NCBI GenBank assembly: GCA_028285545.1
Contig: JANQPA010000114.1
Location: 62,001 to 126,000 of the forward strand
Direction: 5' to 3'
DNA: 64,000 nt
DNA from: Saprospiraceae bacterium
Lineage (GTDB): Bacteria > Bacteroidota > Bacteroidia > Chitinophagales > Saprospiraceae
Shown here: one piece after another, positions 44,863 through 53,785 of the stretch
How the letters are laid out: the number at the start of each line of letters is the position of its first letter
Numbering within the stretch: the stretch's first letter is position 1
Program-made: the position numbers and the translations under genes
Notes under the pieces: model-generated
What the model was told of the DNA's origin: nothing
Databases searched by the model: none
What the model saw: only the letters and a program-made list of their open reading frames with translations

Positions 44863-45988
44863 AATTCATCCTGGCTCACTAACTGAGGAATTAACAGGAA
44901 TAAATACAGAGGCCTATTTTCAAAATGAATTCTCTTATCAAGACTTATTTGATGAGGACTTTGATGAATGGGATAAAATAAAATCCCATTTTAGGAATGA
45001 TTTTCTGTTTTTTGAAAGGGCCCTTTTTAAACTTCATTTTCGCAGAAAAAAGGAATTTAATCTCAACCAGCGAAGGAACATTCTTAAGTTTTTGGCTATT
45101 GGATATTATTTTTCAAAAGACATAAGATTTTTTAATGAGTTTCTTTTTTTTTATGATGGAAAGGAAAGTCACACTCCGTTATACAATCTGGTTATAAGCT
45201 ATTTTCATCAAAACTTAGATGGGGAACCATTTCACCCTTATCCCTTGGCTTCTCGCGCTGAAGTAAAAGCCTGGACTAATGAGTTCAACAAAGAAAAAGA
45301 GTCAAAGAATACTGACCTTACAAAAAAAATGACCATAGGATTAATTGGCCTTCCTCTCTTTTTTTATAAAATCAAAAAACAATTGGAACAGCTAGGTTTT
45401 AATGTCAAAGTATATTTTGTACCCTACCACGCCAATAAAAAGGTACGTTTTTTGATCAAATACAAAATGTTATGGAAACTGTTAGGTCTTTTGAAAAAAT
45501 TGCCCTCATTTAAGACCTTGAACTATCCTGTAAATAGCAAGAAGATTAAGGCAAAGATTTTACAAGATCAACCGGAGATAGGTTTCCACAAACTAGGTTT
45601 TATCATTAGAGAAAATATTTATTCAGCCTTTCCAAAAGGATTGATAAATGACCATTGGGGGGTCCTGCCTTATGTGAGAGGAAGATCCACCATAGAATAC
45701 TCTTTATTATTCGGATTTCCAGTTGCGGCAACGACTCATTTTATTGAAAAAACCATTGATACGGGTAATTTGGTGCAAGTTTTTACTTATGATATAGACC
45801 ATTTAAAAACCATTAATGAAATAAAGAAAAAGGTCAAATCAGATCTGACCAATAGAGCAGTGGAAAGCATTTATCGCTATTCTCAGGATGAAAATATAGT
45901 AATTCCAAATGACACTCAAAAAGGATTAACCTTTTATTCTATGCATTCATTTTTGACCAACTATATTGAAAAAAACATCTTGTCATAA
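44837..45988 (+). CDS. Formyltransferase-like protein with unknown N-terminal domain
   Basis: The C-terminal part of this 383-residue protein (about 165-340) matches the formyltransferase fold. It has GLIGLPLFFYKIKKQLEQLG as first Rossmann strand and helix, a catalytic Asn-x-His in INDHWGVLPYVRG, and the IDTGNLV acidic motif. Thus the Asn-His-Asp triad of N10-formyl-tetrahydrofolate enzymes appears intact. The N-terminal 160 residues, rich in Phe/Lys/Asp, are unlike any domain I recognise. Formylation of an amino sugar (as by VioF/WlaRD-type enzymes) is a reasonable idea. The start overlaps the previous gene by 26 bases, so the genes are coupled. Confidence 0.68.
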   Translation: MKLPTHITKIHPGSLTEELTGINTEAYFQNEFSYQDLFDEDFDEWDKIKSHFRNDFLFFERALFKLHFRRKKEFNLNQRRNILKFLAIGYYFSKDIRFFNEFLFFYDGKESHTPLYNLVISYFHQNLDGEPFHPYPLASRAEVKAWTNEFNKEKESKNTDLTKKMTIGLIGLPLFFYKIKKQLEQLGFNVKVYFVPYHANKKVRFLIKYKMLWKLLGLLKKLPSFKTLNYPVNSKKIKAKILQDQPEIGFHKLGFIIRENIYSAFPKGLINDHWGVLPYVRGRSTIEYSLLFGFPVAATTHFIEKTIDTGNLVQVFTYDIDHLKTINEIKKKVKSDLTNRAVESIYRYSQDENIVIPNDTQKGLTFYSMHSFLTNYIEKNILS

Positions 45989-46048
45989 AGACAAAATTTT
46001 CTGTTCCAAAGAGTACATAAAACAAATAAAACACAAAACAGCTTTAAT

Positions 46049-47269
46049 ATGGACGCTAAGATTCGATCCTCTTTTGAAAAACTTAAGTCTTATTGTGAGG
46101 CAGAATCATTCAAAGGCTATGATCCTTATGATGGTTTAAATAGTCGATTTTTCCAGTCACTCCCTATTATTAAAAATAATCGTATTGCTAAATTAATTTG
46201 GATTCAGGCCTTTAAAAGACTGCCTTTTAATTTGCGCAGAATATTTGCTGTCAAGAAAGATTATAACCCTAAAGCAATGGGATTGTTTTTATCTGGATAC
46301 TGCGCTCTTTACCAAAAAGAACCTCTTCCAGAGTATTTGGAAAAAATCAGGTTTTTTATTGATAAAATTGAAAAGCTTACCACTGATGGATGGAGTGGAA
46401 AATGCTGGGGGTATAATTTCGATTGGCAAGCCAGAGCTTTTTTTCAGCCCAAGTTTACACCTACTGTGGTGGCTACCACCTTTGTCGCTCACTCCTTATT
46501 AGACGCCTATGAAATATTAAAAGAGGAAAAGCTTTTGTCTGCCGCCAGAAGTGCTTGTGATTTTATTCTGAAAGATCTAAATCGAACTTATGACGATAAG
46601 GGAAATTTCGCCTTTTCCTATTCTCCACTCGATACCAGCGTAGTTTTCAACGCATCTTTACTCGGAAGTAGGTTGCTTGCAAGGGTTTATTCTTATTCTC
46701 AGGAAAAAGAATTGCTTGAAGAAGCTAAAAAATCTGTAGACTTCTGTTGCAAATTTCAAAAAAATAATGGAGAATGGCCCTACGGAACCTATTCATTTCA
46801 TCAGTGGGTGGATAATTTCCATACGGGATATAATCTCGAATGTATCTCTGATTACATGTCCTATTCGAAGGATTATTCTTATAAAAAAAACCTGGAATTA
46901 GGCTTTGAATATTATATCAATACCTTTTTTACTGAAGAAGGGATCCCTAAATATTATAACAATTCCGTCTATCCTATAGATATACACACCACATCCCAAC
47001 TCATTATTACTTTGATAAAATTGGAAAAGCTTTCCGACAATAAGGATTTAATGGAAAGAGTTTTAAATTGGACCATTGAAAATATGCAATCTCCAAAAGG
47101 ATTCTTTTATTTTCAATTGAAAAAATATATTTCCTCCAAAATTCCATATATGAGATGGGCACAGGCCTGGATGTTTTATGCATTTGCATATTTCCTTTCA
47201 AAAGCTGATGGCGAAAATGGAATTATTAATGTTATTGATAAAAAGACTTTGAATCATTACATTAATTAA
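46049..47269 (+). CDS. Alpha/alpha-toroid protein of the polysaccharide locus
   Basis: The 406-residue protein is built from repeated helix pairs with aromatic and Gly/Trp-rich loops (SGKCWGYNFDWQARAFF, KNNGEWPYGTY, HQWVDNFHTGYNLE). This is the pattern of (alpha/alpha)-toroid proteins such as six-hairpin glycosidases, polysaccharide lyases and prenyltransferases. No catalytic acid pair can be assigned with confidence. No signal peptide is present, so it should be cytoplasmic or act at the membrane face. Similar proteins in databases often carry unreliable names. It sits between the formyltransferase-like gene and wecB, so it probably acts on the same sugar unit. Confidence 0.6.
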   Translation: MDAKIRSSFEKLKSYCEAESFKGYDPYDGLNSRFFQSLPIIKNNRIAKLIWIQAFKRLPFNLRRIFAVKKDYNPKAMGLFLSGYCALYQKEPLPEYLEKIRFFIDKIEKLTTDGWSGKCWGYNFDWQARAFFQPKFTPTVVATTFVAHSLLDAYEILKEEKLLSAARSACDFILKDLNRTYDDKGNFAFSYSPLDTSVVFNASLLGSRLLARVYSYSQEKELLEEAKKSVDFCCKFQKNNGEWPYGTYSFHQWVDNFHTGYNLECISDYMSYSKDYSYKKNLELGFEYYINTFFTEEGIPKYYNNSVYPIDIHTTSQLIITLIKLEKLSDNKDLMERVLNWTIENMQSPKGFFYFQLKKYISSKIPYMRWAQAWMFYAFAYFLSKADGENGIINVIDKKTLNHYIN

Positions 47270-47336
47270 AACTATTAAATTAAATATACGTACAAAATTA
47301 ATATTAAATTAACTATCCCAAGCAAGGAGTATAAAG

Positions 47337-48521
47337 ATGAAGATAATTTCAGTAGTTGGTGCGCGGCCTAATTTTATGAAAATAGCACCTTTTATCAAGG
47401 CACTAAAAAAGTTTTCGAATGAAAAAGTTCAAATTCAACATTTGCTAGTTCATACGGGTCAGCATTACGATGTAAGAATGTCAGAGGCTTTTTTTAGGGC
47501 TTTAGATATTCCTCAACCTGATATTAACTTACAGGTGGGCTCTGGTTCGCATGCAGAGCAATTAGGAAGAACCATGATTGCTTTCGAAAAAGTATTATTG
47601 GAGCACAAGCCTGATTGGGTAGTAGTGGTTGGAGATGTTAATGCAACTCTTTCTTGTACCGTCATAGCAAAAAGATTGCACATAAAAGTCTGCCATATAG
47701 AAGCAGGCCTGCGCTCCGGAGATATGAGAATGCCGGAAGAAATTAACCGACTGGTTACCGATCGATTGTCAGATTTACTATTAACTCCTGATCGACTTTC
47801 TTCAGAAAACCTCCGCAAGGAAGGGACCCCTGAAGAAAAGATCCGTTTTGTCGGCAATATCATGATTGATACCTTAGAAGCCAATAAAGAGAAGGCCCAA
47901 GGCCTAAGCATTAAATCGGTAATCCATAATAATATTGCTGAAGGAACCTCCCTTCCAACAGAAATACCACTTGATGAGACCTATGCCCTAATGACCCTTC
48001 ACCGACCCTCCAATGTCGACCATGAAGATATTTGTGTACCTCTTATGAAATTTTTGATGGATGAGGCTGCCAGCGAACTACCAATTATCTGGCCTATTCA
48101 TCCACGTACCAAAAAACAACTGCAATTATTTGGTCTTTGGGGACTTGTAAAGGGGCATCCATCTCTTATTTTATTAGAACCCATTGGGTACCATGAAATG
48201 ATGAGACTCAATATTGGCGCTAAAGTAATGCTTACTGATTCAGGTGGACTGCAGGAAGAATGTTGTGTTCTTGGAACACCATGCCTGACCTTAAGATGGA
48301 ATACCGAAAGGCCCATAACATTAAGAGAAAATGATGGCGCCAGTGTTTTAGTAGGTAATAATGTAGATCGAATAAGAAAAGAATTTTTTCAGACATTATC
48401 AATGAATCGTCAGCCTTCCAGACCTGAACTTTGGGATGGTCATACCGCCCAAAGAATAGTGGAAGCAATTATAGAATCCTCCCCGATGGTTGAAAATGAA
48501 ATTCAGAATGTATTAAAATGA
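47337..48521 (+). CDS. wecB: UDP-N-acetylglucosamine 2-epimerase (non-hydrolysing)
   Basis: This 394-residue cytoplasmic enzyme interconverts UDP-GlcNAc and UDP-ManNAc. Diagnostic segments are GARPNFMKIAPF, LVHTGQHYDVRMS, HIEAGLRSGDMRMPEE and DSGGLQEEC, which build the active site of WecB/MnaA. An AAGGAG site precedes the ATG. Its stop overlaps the next gene's ATG (ATGA), and that gene is a WecG/TagA-type transferase. The pair implies that ManNAc or a derivative is part of the polymer. No UDP-ManNAc dehydrogenase (wecC) is present in the window. Confidence 0.95.
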   Translation: MKIISVVGARPNFMKIAPFIKALKKFSNEKVQIQHLLVHTGQHYDVRMSEAFFRALDIPQPDINLQVGSGSHAEQLGRTMIAFEKVLLEHKPDWVVVVGDVNATLSCTVIAKRLHIKVCHIEAGLRSGDMRMPEEINRLVTDRLSDLLLTPDRLSSENLRKEGTPEEKIRFVGNIMIDTLEANKEKAQGLSIKSVIHNNIAEGTSLPTEIPLDETYALMTLHRPSNVDHEDICVPLMKFLMDEAASELPIIWPIHPRTKKQLQLFGLWGLVKGHPSLILLEPIGYHEMMRLNIGAKVMLTDSGGLQEECCVLGTPCLTLRWNTERPITLRENDGASVLVGNNVDRIRKEFFQTLSMNRQPSRPELWDGHTAQRIVEAIIESSPMVENEIQNVLK

Positions 48522-49273
48522 ATAAGCAAAGAATAGATTTTTTAGGCATTCCAGTGGATGCCTTTACGATGAAAGAAACCATTAATAGGATTGATTTAGC
48601 CATTCAAACCAATCAACACATTAGCCATGTTGTGATAAATGCAGGAAAGGTCGTTTCTATGCAAAAGGATCATCAATTGTATGAAAGTGTTGTTTCCTGC
48701 GATGTGATCAATGCGGATGGCCAAAGTATCGTTTGGGCAGCTCGCCTACTGGGGAAACACTTGCCAGAAAGAGTAGCAGGATCAGACTTAATGCCTGAAT
48801 TGGTTAAACTGGCGGCTGCCAAAAAATACAAATGCTTTTTCCTTGGAGCCAAGGAAGAGGTAGTCCGAAAAGTAGTTAATCGATATAGGAAAGAATATGG
48901 AGATGAAATTATTGCAGGTTATCGTAATGGATATTTTTCAGAAGATCAATCACAAGAGGTAGCTCAACAAATTGCAAATAGCGGTGCTCAACTCTTATTT
49001 GTTGCCATCACTTCTCCAAAGAAAGAGAATTTTTTGCATGGACAACGGGAGATTCTTAAAAATGTCAATTTTACAATGGGAGTAGGGGGGACCTTTGATG
49101 TCTTGGCTGGACTTACAAAACGAGCCCCACTTTGGATGCAAAGAGCTGGTTTGGAATGGTTTTATCGTTTGATCCAGGAACCGCGCAGGATGTGGAAGAG
49201 GTATTTAATCGGGAATGCTAAATTTCTTTGGTTAGTAATTAGAAATAGGCACATCCAAAGAACAAATTCATGA
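48518..49273 (+). CDS. WecG/TagA/CpsF family glycosyltransferase (GT26)
   Basis: The 251-residue protein has the family's VINADGQSIVWAARLLG (about 65-82), FFLGAKEEV, and the closing signature VGGTFDVLAGLTKRAPLWMQ plus GLEWFYRLIQEPRR. GT26 enzymes move ManNAc or ManNAcA to a lipid-linked acceptor at the membrane. Overlap with wecB by four bases (ATGA) supports joint translation. Together they point to a ManNAc-type residue in the repeat unit. A 50-bp gap leads to the SDR epimerase gene. Confidence 0.93.
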   Translation: MNKQRIDFLGIPVDAFTMKETINRIDLAIQTNQHISHVVINAGKVVSMQKDHQLYESVVSCDVINADGQSIVWAARLLGKHLPERVAGSDLMPELVKLAAAKKYKCFFLGAKEEVVRKVVNRYRKEYGDEIIAGYRNGYFSEDQSQEVAQQIANSGAQLLFVAITSPKKENFLHGQREILKNVNFTMGVGGTFDVLAGLTKRAPLWMQRAGLEWFYRLIQEPRRMWKRYLIGNAKFLWLVIRNRHIQRTNS

Positions 49274-49323
49274 TAATTATTTCCTCAATTTTTTCTTTAT
49301 TGTCTTAAAATAATAGAACCCAT

Positions 49324-50409
49324 ATGAAAATATTAATTACCGGAAACCTTGGATATGTTGGACCTGGATTGGTAAAAGAACTCAGAAAATATCATCCAAC
49401 TGCCTACCTGATTGGCTATGATATTGGTTTTTTTGCCAAGCAAATTACAAATAGGTCTATCAGTCCTGATATTCTGTTGGATAGTCAAATATATGGTGAT
49501 GTACGGTCTTTCCCGGAGGAAATTTTACAGGGAGTAGATGCTGTCATTAGCCTGGCAGCTATTTCTAATGATCCCATCGGAAATCAATTTGAGGAGCCTA
49601 CATTGGACATAAATTATAAAGCCAATATTGAAATTGCAAAAATGGCCAAAAGGCAGGGGGTCAAAAAATTTATTTTTGCTTCCAGCTGCAGTGTATACGG
49701 AAGTGCAGAAGATGCCCCCAGGACTGAAAACTCACAATTAAATCCACTTACGGCCTACGCTAAATCCAAAATTTACAGTGAAGAGGGATTGGAAGGCCTG
49801 GCAAGTGAAGATTTTCAAATTACCTGCTTTAGATTTGCTACAGCCTGTGGCATGAGTGATAGATTAAGATTGGACCTGGTTCTGAATGATTTTGTAGCAG
49901 GAGCTATAACTTCCAATAAAATCACCATTTTGAGTGATGGATCTCCCTGGCGACCTTTGATTAACGTTTTGGATATGGCCAGAGCCATAAGATGGGGATT
50001 AGAGCGGGAAAATTCCAATGGAGGAACATTTGTGACTCTAAATGCAGGAAGCAATGATTGGAATTACCAGATTCGGGACTTGGCCTTAGAGACACAAGCC
50101 TTATTACCAGGGGTAGAGGTATCCATTAATCAAAATGCAGAGCCTGACAAACGCTCCTATCGCGTCAATTTTGATTTATTTGAACAACTCGCTCCGGAAC
50201 ATCAGCCTCAATACAATTTAAAAACCACTGTTCAAGGTTTAATTGATGGCCTTAGGCTAATCAATTTTCAGGACGCAAATTACCATCAATCTGAATTAAT
50301 AAGATTGAATGTAATTAAAGATTTGGTAGCACAAAATGAGATTGGTAGTAAATTAAATCTGATTAATGATTTTTCAGGAAACAAAGTTAAAGGGAGCCTA
50401 TCTTATTGA
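49324..50409 (+). CDS. NAD-dependent epimerase/dehydratase (extended SDR)
   Basis: This 361-residue protein is an extended SDR with cofactor motif TGNLGYVGPG (about 6-15), catalytic Ser/Thr region FASSCSVYG and YAKSK (Tyr/Lys, about 144-148). Such enzymes carry out epimerisation, dehydration or 4-keto reduction on nucleotide sugars. It is followed by an overlapping RmlC-like epimerase, a C-methyltransferase and glucose-1-phosphate cytidylyltransferase, so the likely substrate is a CDP-linked 4-keto sugar. It might be the final 4-ketoreductase; whether it can act as the 4,6-dehydratase is uncertain. Confidence 0.87.
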   Translation: MKILITGNLGYVGPGLVKELRKYHPTAYLIGYDIGFFAKQITNRSISPDILLDSQIYGDVRSFPEEILQGVDAVISLAAISNDPIGNQFEEPTLDINYKANIEIAKMAKRQGVKKFIFASSCSVYGSAEDAPRTENSQLNPLTAYAKSKIYSEEGLEGLASEDFQITCFRFATACGMSDRLRLDLVLNDFVAGAITSNKITILSDGSPWRPLINVLDMARAIRWGLERENSNGGTFVTLNAGSNDWNYQIRDLALETQALLPGVEVSINQNAEPDKRSYRVNFDLFEQLAPEHQPQYNLKTTVQGLIDGLRLINFQDANYHQSELIRLNVIKDLVAQNEIGSKLNLINDFSGNKVKGSLSY

Positions 50410-50917
50410 TTTGGAGCCCTTTCAGGATGAGAGAGGGCTTTTTGCCCGAACCTTTTGTCAGAATGAATTTAAAGATATAGGACATTCTAAAGAATTTGTT
50501 CAATTTAACCACTCCCTCACTATCCCCAAAGCAACTATTAGAGGTCTGCATTATCAAAAACCTCCATTTGCAGAGATAAAATTAATCCGCTGTATTAGAG
50601 GAAAAGTTTATGATGTTATTGTAGATTTGAGAAGACAATCACCCACCTTCTTGCAATATATAGGAGTAGAATTATCTGCTCAAAATATGCGAATGATCTA
50701 TATTCCAGAGGGCTTTGCCCATGGCTTTCAAACCCTGGAAGAAAACTCTGAATTGATTTATCATCATACTGCTTTTTATCAACCAGGTGTTGAAGGAGGG
50801 GTCAGATACAATGATCCGACAGTTGGGGTTGAATGGCCTTTAGAGCCAACGGTTATCTCAGACAAAGATCAAAAGCATCCTTATTTAAATTCAAATTATT
50901 CAGGAATAAAGATTTAA
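50366..50917 (+). CDS. dTDP-4-dehydrorhamnose 3,5-epimerase-like protein (RmlC family)
   Basis: The 183-residue protein is an RmlC-type cupin that epimerises 4-keto-6-deoxy sugar nucleotides at C3 and/or C5. Visible are the catalytic His in RGLHYQKPP, the GKVYDVIVDLR strand, the YIPEGFAHGFQTL motif, and the YQPGVEGGVRYNDP region with Tyr and Asp of the active site. It overlaps the SDR gene by 44 bases. With the adjacent cytidylyltransferase, a CDP-sugar rather than a dTDP-sugar is the likely substrate, so the rfbC name is not assigned. Confidence 0.92.
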   Translation: MIFQETKLKGAYLIDLEPFQDERGLFARTFCQNEFKDIGHSKEFVQFNHSLTIPKATIRGLHYQKPPFAEIKLIRCIRGKVYDVIVDLRRQSPTFLQYIGVELSAQNMRMIYIPEGFAHGFQTLEENSELIYHHTAFYQPGVEGGVRYNDPTVGVEWPLEPTVISDKDQKHPYLNSNYSGIKI

Positions 50918-50927
50918 GAAAAATTTC

Positions 50928-52211
50928 ATGGAAAAGACCTATAAAAGTTCCATTCTTGTACCACTTGAACAATCTACCGGAAGCAAATGCAGGTTTTGTT
51001 CTACCGAACTTAAATACAGCGTAGTGAATCTAGGGATGTCTCCTCTTTGCCAGAAACATGTAAAGATGGAGCATAGAAATGATATGGAGAAATTTTATCC
51101 TTTGCATGCCTACATATGCCATAATTGCTGGCTGATGCAATTGGAAGAGTTCGCTACTCCAGATGAGATATTTGCCGAGGATTATGCCTACTTTTCTTCC
51201 TATTCCGATAGTTGGCTTGAACATGCCAGAAAGTATTCAGAATTAATGATTGACCGCTTTGGCATAAATGCCGATAATTTGGTTGTAGAAATTGCCAGTA
51301 ATGATGGCTATTTACTTCAATGGTTTGATCAAAAAGAAATCCCAGTTCTGGGAGTTGAACCTGCAAGGAATGTTGCTGAGGTGGCAAAGGAAAAAGGAAT
51401 ACGTACTGAGGTTCGATTTTTTGGTGTTGATTCAGCCAGATTATTATCCGAAAAATATGGTAAAGCTGACTTATTATTAGGAAATAATGTGTTGGCCCAT
51501 GTGCCGGATATAAATGATTTTGTGGCCGGGATGAAGATTATGCTTAAAGAGGGAGGAGTTATTACCATGGAATTTCCTCATTTGCAAAGGCTTATTGAAG
51601 AAAATCAGTTTGATACCATTTACCATGAGCACTTTTCCTATCTTTCCTTTGTAGCAGTCAATAGAATTTTCGCGCACCATGGATTGAGGTTGTTTGATGT
51701 GGAAGAACTGCCAACTCATGGTGGCTCACTGAGGATATATGGCCGTCATATCGATGATACCTCCAAGCCCATTACAGAAAGAGCGAAAGAACTATTAGAA
51801 AGAGAAAAAACACTGGGTTTTGAAAGCCTGGAATATTACGCTGAATTTGAAGAAAAGGTCAAAGAAACCAAACGTAAATTATTGGAGTTTCTGATACAGG
51901 CTAAAAGAGAAGGTAAATCAGTGGTAGGATATGGTGCACCTGGTAAGGGCAATACCTTATTGAATTATTGTGGAGTAGGCACAGACTTTTTGGACTATAC
52001 TGTTGATAGAAGTCCTCACAAACAAGGGAATTTACTTCCAGGAACGCATATTCCCATTTATCACCCGGATAAAATTCAGGAAACCAAACCTGATTATGTA
52101 TTGATCTTGCCCTGGAATTTAAAAAAAGAAATTTCTGCCCAAATGGCACATATCAGAGAATGGGGTGGGCAATTTGTAATTCCCATTCCAGAAACTCTTG
52201 TTCTGGAGTAA
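50928..52211 (+). CDS. Sugar C-methyltransferase (zinc-binding N-terminus, TylC3-like)
   Basis: This 427-residue protein shows the three-part plan of NDP-sugar C-methyltransferases. A zinc-binding N-terminal domain has CRFC and CHNC motifs (about 22-60). A SAM-binding domain (about 85-250) has VVEIASNDGYLLQWF, and a C-terminal domain (about 260-415) has VVGYGAPGKGNTLLNYCG. In characterised members, a methyl group is added to C3 of a 4-keto sugar nucleotide. It lies 10 bp after the RmlC-like gene and just before the cytidylyltransferase, so a branched CDP-sugar is the likely product. Confidence 0.9.
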   Translation: MEKTYKSSILVPLEQSTGSKCRFCSTELKYSVVNLGMSPLCQKHVKMEHRNDMEKFYPLHAYICHNCWLMQLEEFATPDEIFAEDYAYFSSYSDSWLEHARKYSELMIDRFGINADNLVVEIASNDGYLLQWFDQKEIPVLGVEPARNVAEVAKEKGIRTEVRFFGVDSARLLSEKYGKADLLLGNNVLAHVPDINDFVAGMKIMLKEGGVITMEFPHLQRLIEENQFDTIYHEHFSYLSFVAVNRIFAHHGLRLFDVEELPTHGGSLRIYGRHIDDTSKPITERAKELLEREKTLGFESLEYYAEFEEKVKETKRKLLEFLIQAKREGKSVVGYGAPGKGNTLLNYCGVGTDFLDYTVDRSPHKQGNLLPGTHIPIYHPDKIQETKPDYVLILPWNLKKEISAQMAHIREWGGQFVIPIPETLVLE

Positions 52212-52303
52212 TTCATTCAAACTTTCTTTGATTGATTCAAAAAGTTTATAAATACTAGGTTCATTTTTCAAATCATAATTTCAAAACCCAAAATAAAATT
52301 GAA

Positions 52304-53128
52304 ATGAAAGTCGTACTTTTTTGTGGTGGCCAGGGAACTCGATTAAGAGATTACTCGGAGACTATTCCTAAACCCATGGTTAATGTTGGGTACCGTCCAA
52401 TTTTATGGAATATTATGAAGTACTATGCTCATTTTGGGCATAAGGATTTTATCCTGTGTCTTGGTTATAAGGGAGATAAAATAAAGGACTATTTTATTAA
52501 TTATAATGAAACCATTTCTAATGATTTCGTTATGACTAAGGGAGGCCAGAATATTAAACTAATGGGCTCTGATATACATGACTGGAATATCACCTTTGTA
52601 GATACTGGAAAGACATCAAATATTGGAATGAGATTACTCAGAGTTAAGGAATATCTGAAGGGGGAAGAGTTATTCCTTGCCAACTATGCGGATGGATTGA
52701 CCAATATGCATTTGACTTCTATGATCCAGGAATTTAAAAATCAGCCTGATAAGGTGGCTTCTTTTATGACCTATAAACCTAATCAAAGCTTTCATACAGT
52801 AACTGCAGGAGACAATGGTTTGGTTACCTCAATTCTTCCGATTGCCGAAACTAAGATGTGGTTAAATGCAGGATATTTTGTATTTCGACAAGAGATTTTT
52901 GAAAATATTGTTTATGGTGAAGAATTGGTAGTAGAGCCATTTCAACGCTTGATCAAAAAACAACAATTGATGACTTTTCATCACAGAGGGTTCTGGCAAC
53001 AGATGGATACTTTCAAAGATAAAATGAAGTTGGATGATATGGAAAATTCGGGAGATACTCCCTGGATGGTTTGGGAAAAAAATGAAGAGTTTTTTAAAAA
53101 TGGAGTAAATGATCCCCTTAAAGTTTGA
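52304..53128 (+). CDS. rfbF: Glucose-1-phosphate cytidylyltransferase
   Basis: The 274-residue nucleotidyltransferase opens with FCGGQGTRLRDYSETIPKP, including the sugar-nucleotidyl signature GGxGTRL and a Lys in IPKPMV. It continues with LWNIMKYYAHFGHKDFILCLGYKG, characteristic of the CTP-using glucose-1-phosphate enzyme RfbF. The product is CDP-glucose, entry point to CDP-linked deoxysugars. It overlaps the PIG-L gene by 20 bases. No CDP-glucose 4,6-dehydratase gene of the usual type follows, which is unusual. Confidence 0.92.
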   Translation: MKVVLFCGGQGTRLRDYSETIPKPMVNVGYRPILWNIMKYYAHFGHKDFILCLGYKGDKIKDYFINYNETISNDFVMTKGGQNIKLMGSDIHDWNITFVDTGKTSNIGMRLLRVKEYLKGEELFLANYADGLTNMHLTSMIQEFKNQPDKVASFMTYKPNQSFHTVTAGDNGLVTSILPIAETKMWLNAGYFVFRQEIFENIVYGEELVVEPFQRLIKKQQLMTFHHRGFWQQMDTFKDKMKLDDMENSGDTPWMVWEKNEEFFKNGVNDPLKV

Positions 53129-53756
53129 TAAGGCACAGGGCTTAAAAATTCTTGCTCTGGGAGCCCATTGTGATGATATTGAAATAGGATGTGGCGGTAC
53201 CCTCTTGAAATTAATTGAAGACTATCCTATTGCCCATATTAAGTGGTTAGTATTTGCCTCCAATGAGCGTAGAAAACAGGAGGCCGTTGATGCCGCTAAT
53301 ATGTTTTTAGAGGATGTTTCTGATAAAGAAATTAAAGTATTCTCCTATCGGGATGCTTTTTTACCGCATTCTTCTTTGGAAATAAAGGAAGAATTTGAAC
53401 AAATCAAACATCAATTTAATCCCGATCTCATTTTTACTCACTATAGAGAGGATCGCCATCAGGATCATAGACTTATATCGGATCTTACTTGGAATACATG
53501 GCGAAACCATTTAATTTTAGAATATGAGATTCCTAAATATGATGGGGATCTAGGCCATCCGTCTTTATTTGTTCATCTTGGTAAGAGACAGGTTGAAAAA
53601 AAAATACACATTCTTCAGAAATGCTATGACAGCCAGGCAAAGAAGCACTGGTTTGATGAAGAGACCTTTAAGGCTTTAATGAGAATTAGAGGTATGGAAA
53701 GCGCCAATGCAGATAAATACTCGGAAGCATTTCATGTTAGGAAAATTATACTTTAG
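53109..53756 (+). CDS. PIG-L family (LmbE-like) deacetylase
   Basis: This 215-residue protein has the LmbE/PIG-L metal-binding motif GAHCDDIEIGCGGTL (about 17-31) and the matching HYREDRHQDHRL (about 116-127), giving the His-Asp-His zinc site. Members deacetylate GlcNAc-containing small molecules and glycolipids. In this block it could remove an N-acetyl group from a nucleotide sugar or lipid-linked sugar before another acyl or amino group is added. Its start overlaps rfbF by 20 bases, so translation is probably coupled. Confidence 0.9.
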   Translation: MIPLKFDKAQGLKILALGAHCDDIEIGCGGTLLKLIEDYPIAHIKWLVFASNERRKQEAVDAANMFLEDVSDKEIKVFSYRDAFLPHSSLEIKEEFEQIKHQFNPDLIFTHYREDRHQDHRLISDLTWNTWRNHLILEYEIPKYDGDLGHPSLFVHLGKRQVEKKIHILQKCYDSQAKKHWFDEETFKALMRIRGMESANADKYSEAFHVRKIIL

Positions 53757-53785
53757 ATCTATTTTGGAAATGTAAAAAATAAAAA

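Noticed and set aside
47513-47911. Minus-strand frame of 132 codons inside wecB
   Set aside because: It is wholly inside a highly conserved gene and is a reverse-frame shadow.
52212-52250. Imperfect hairpin AAACTTT...AAGTTT after the first C-methyltransferase
   Set aside because: The stem needs a bulge and lacks a T-run, so a terminator call is not supported.
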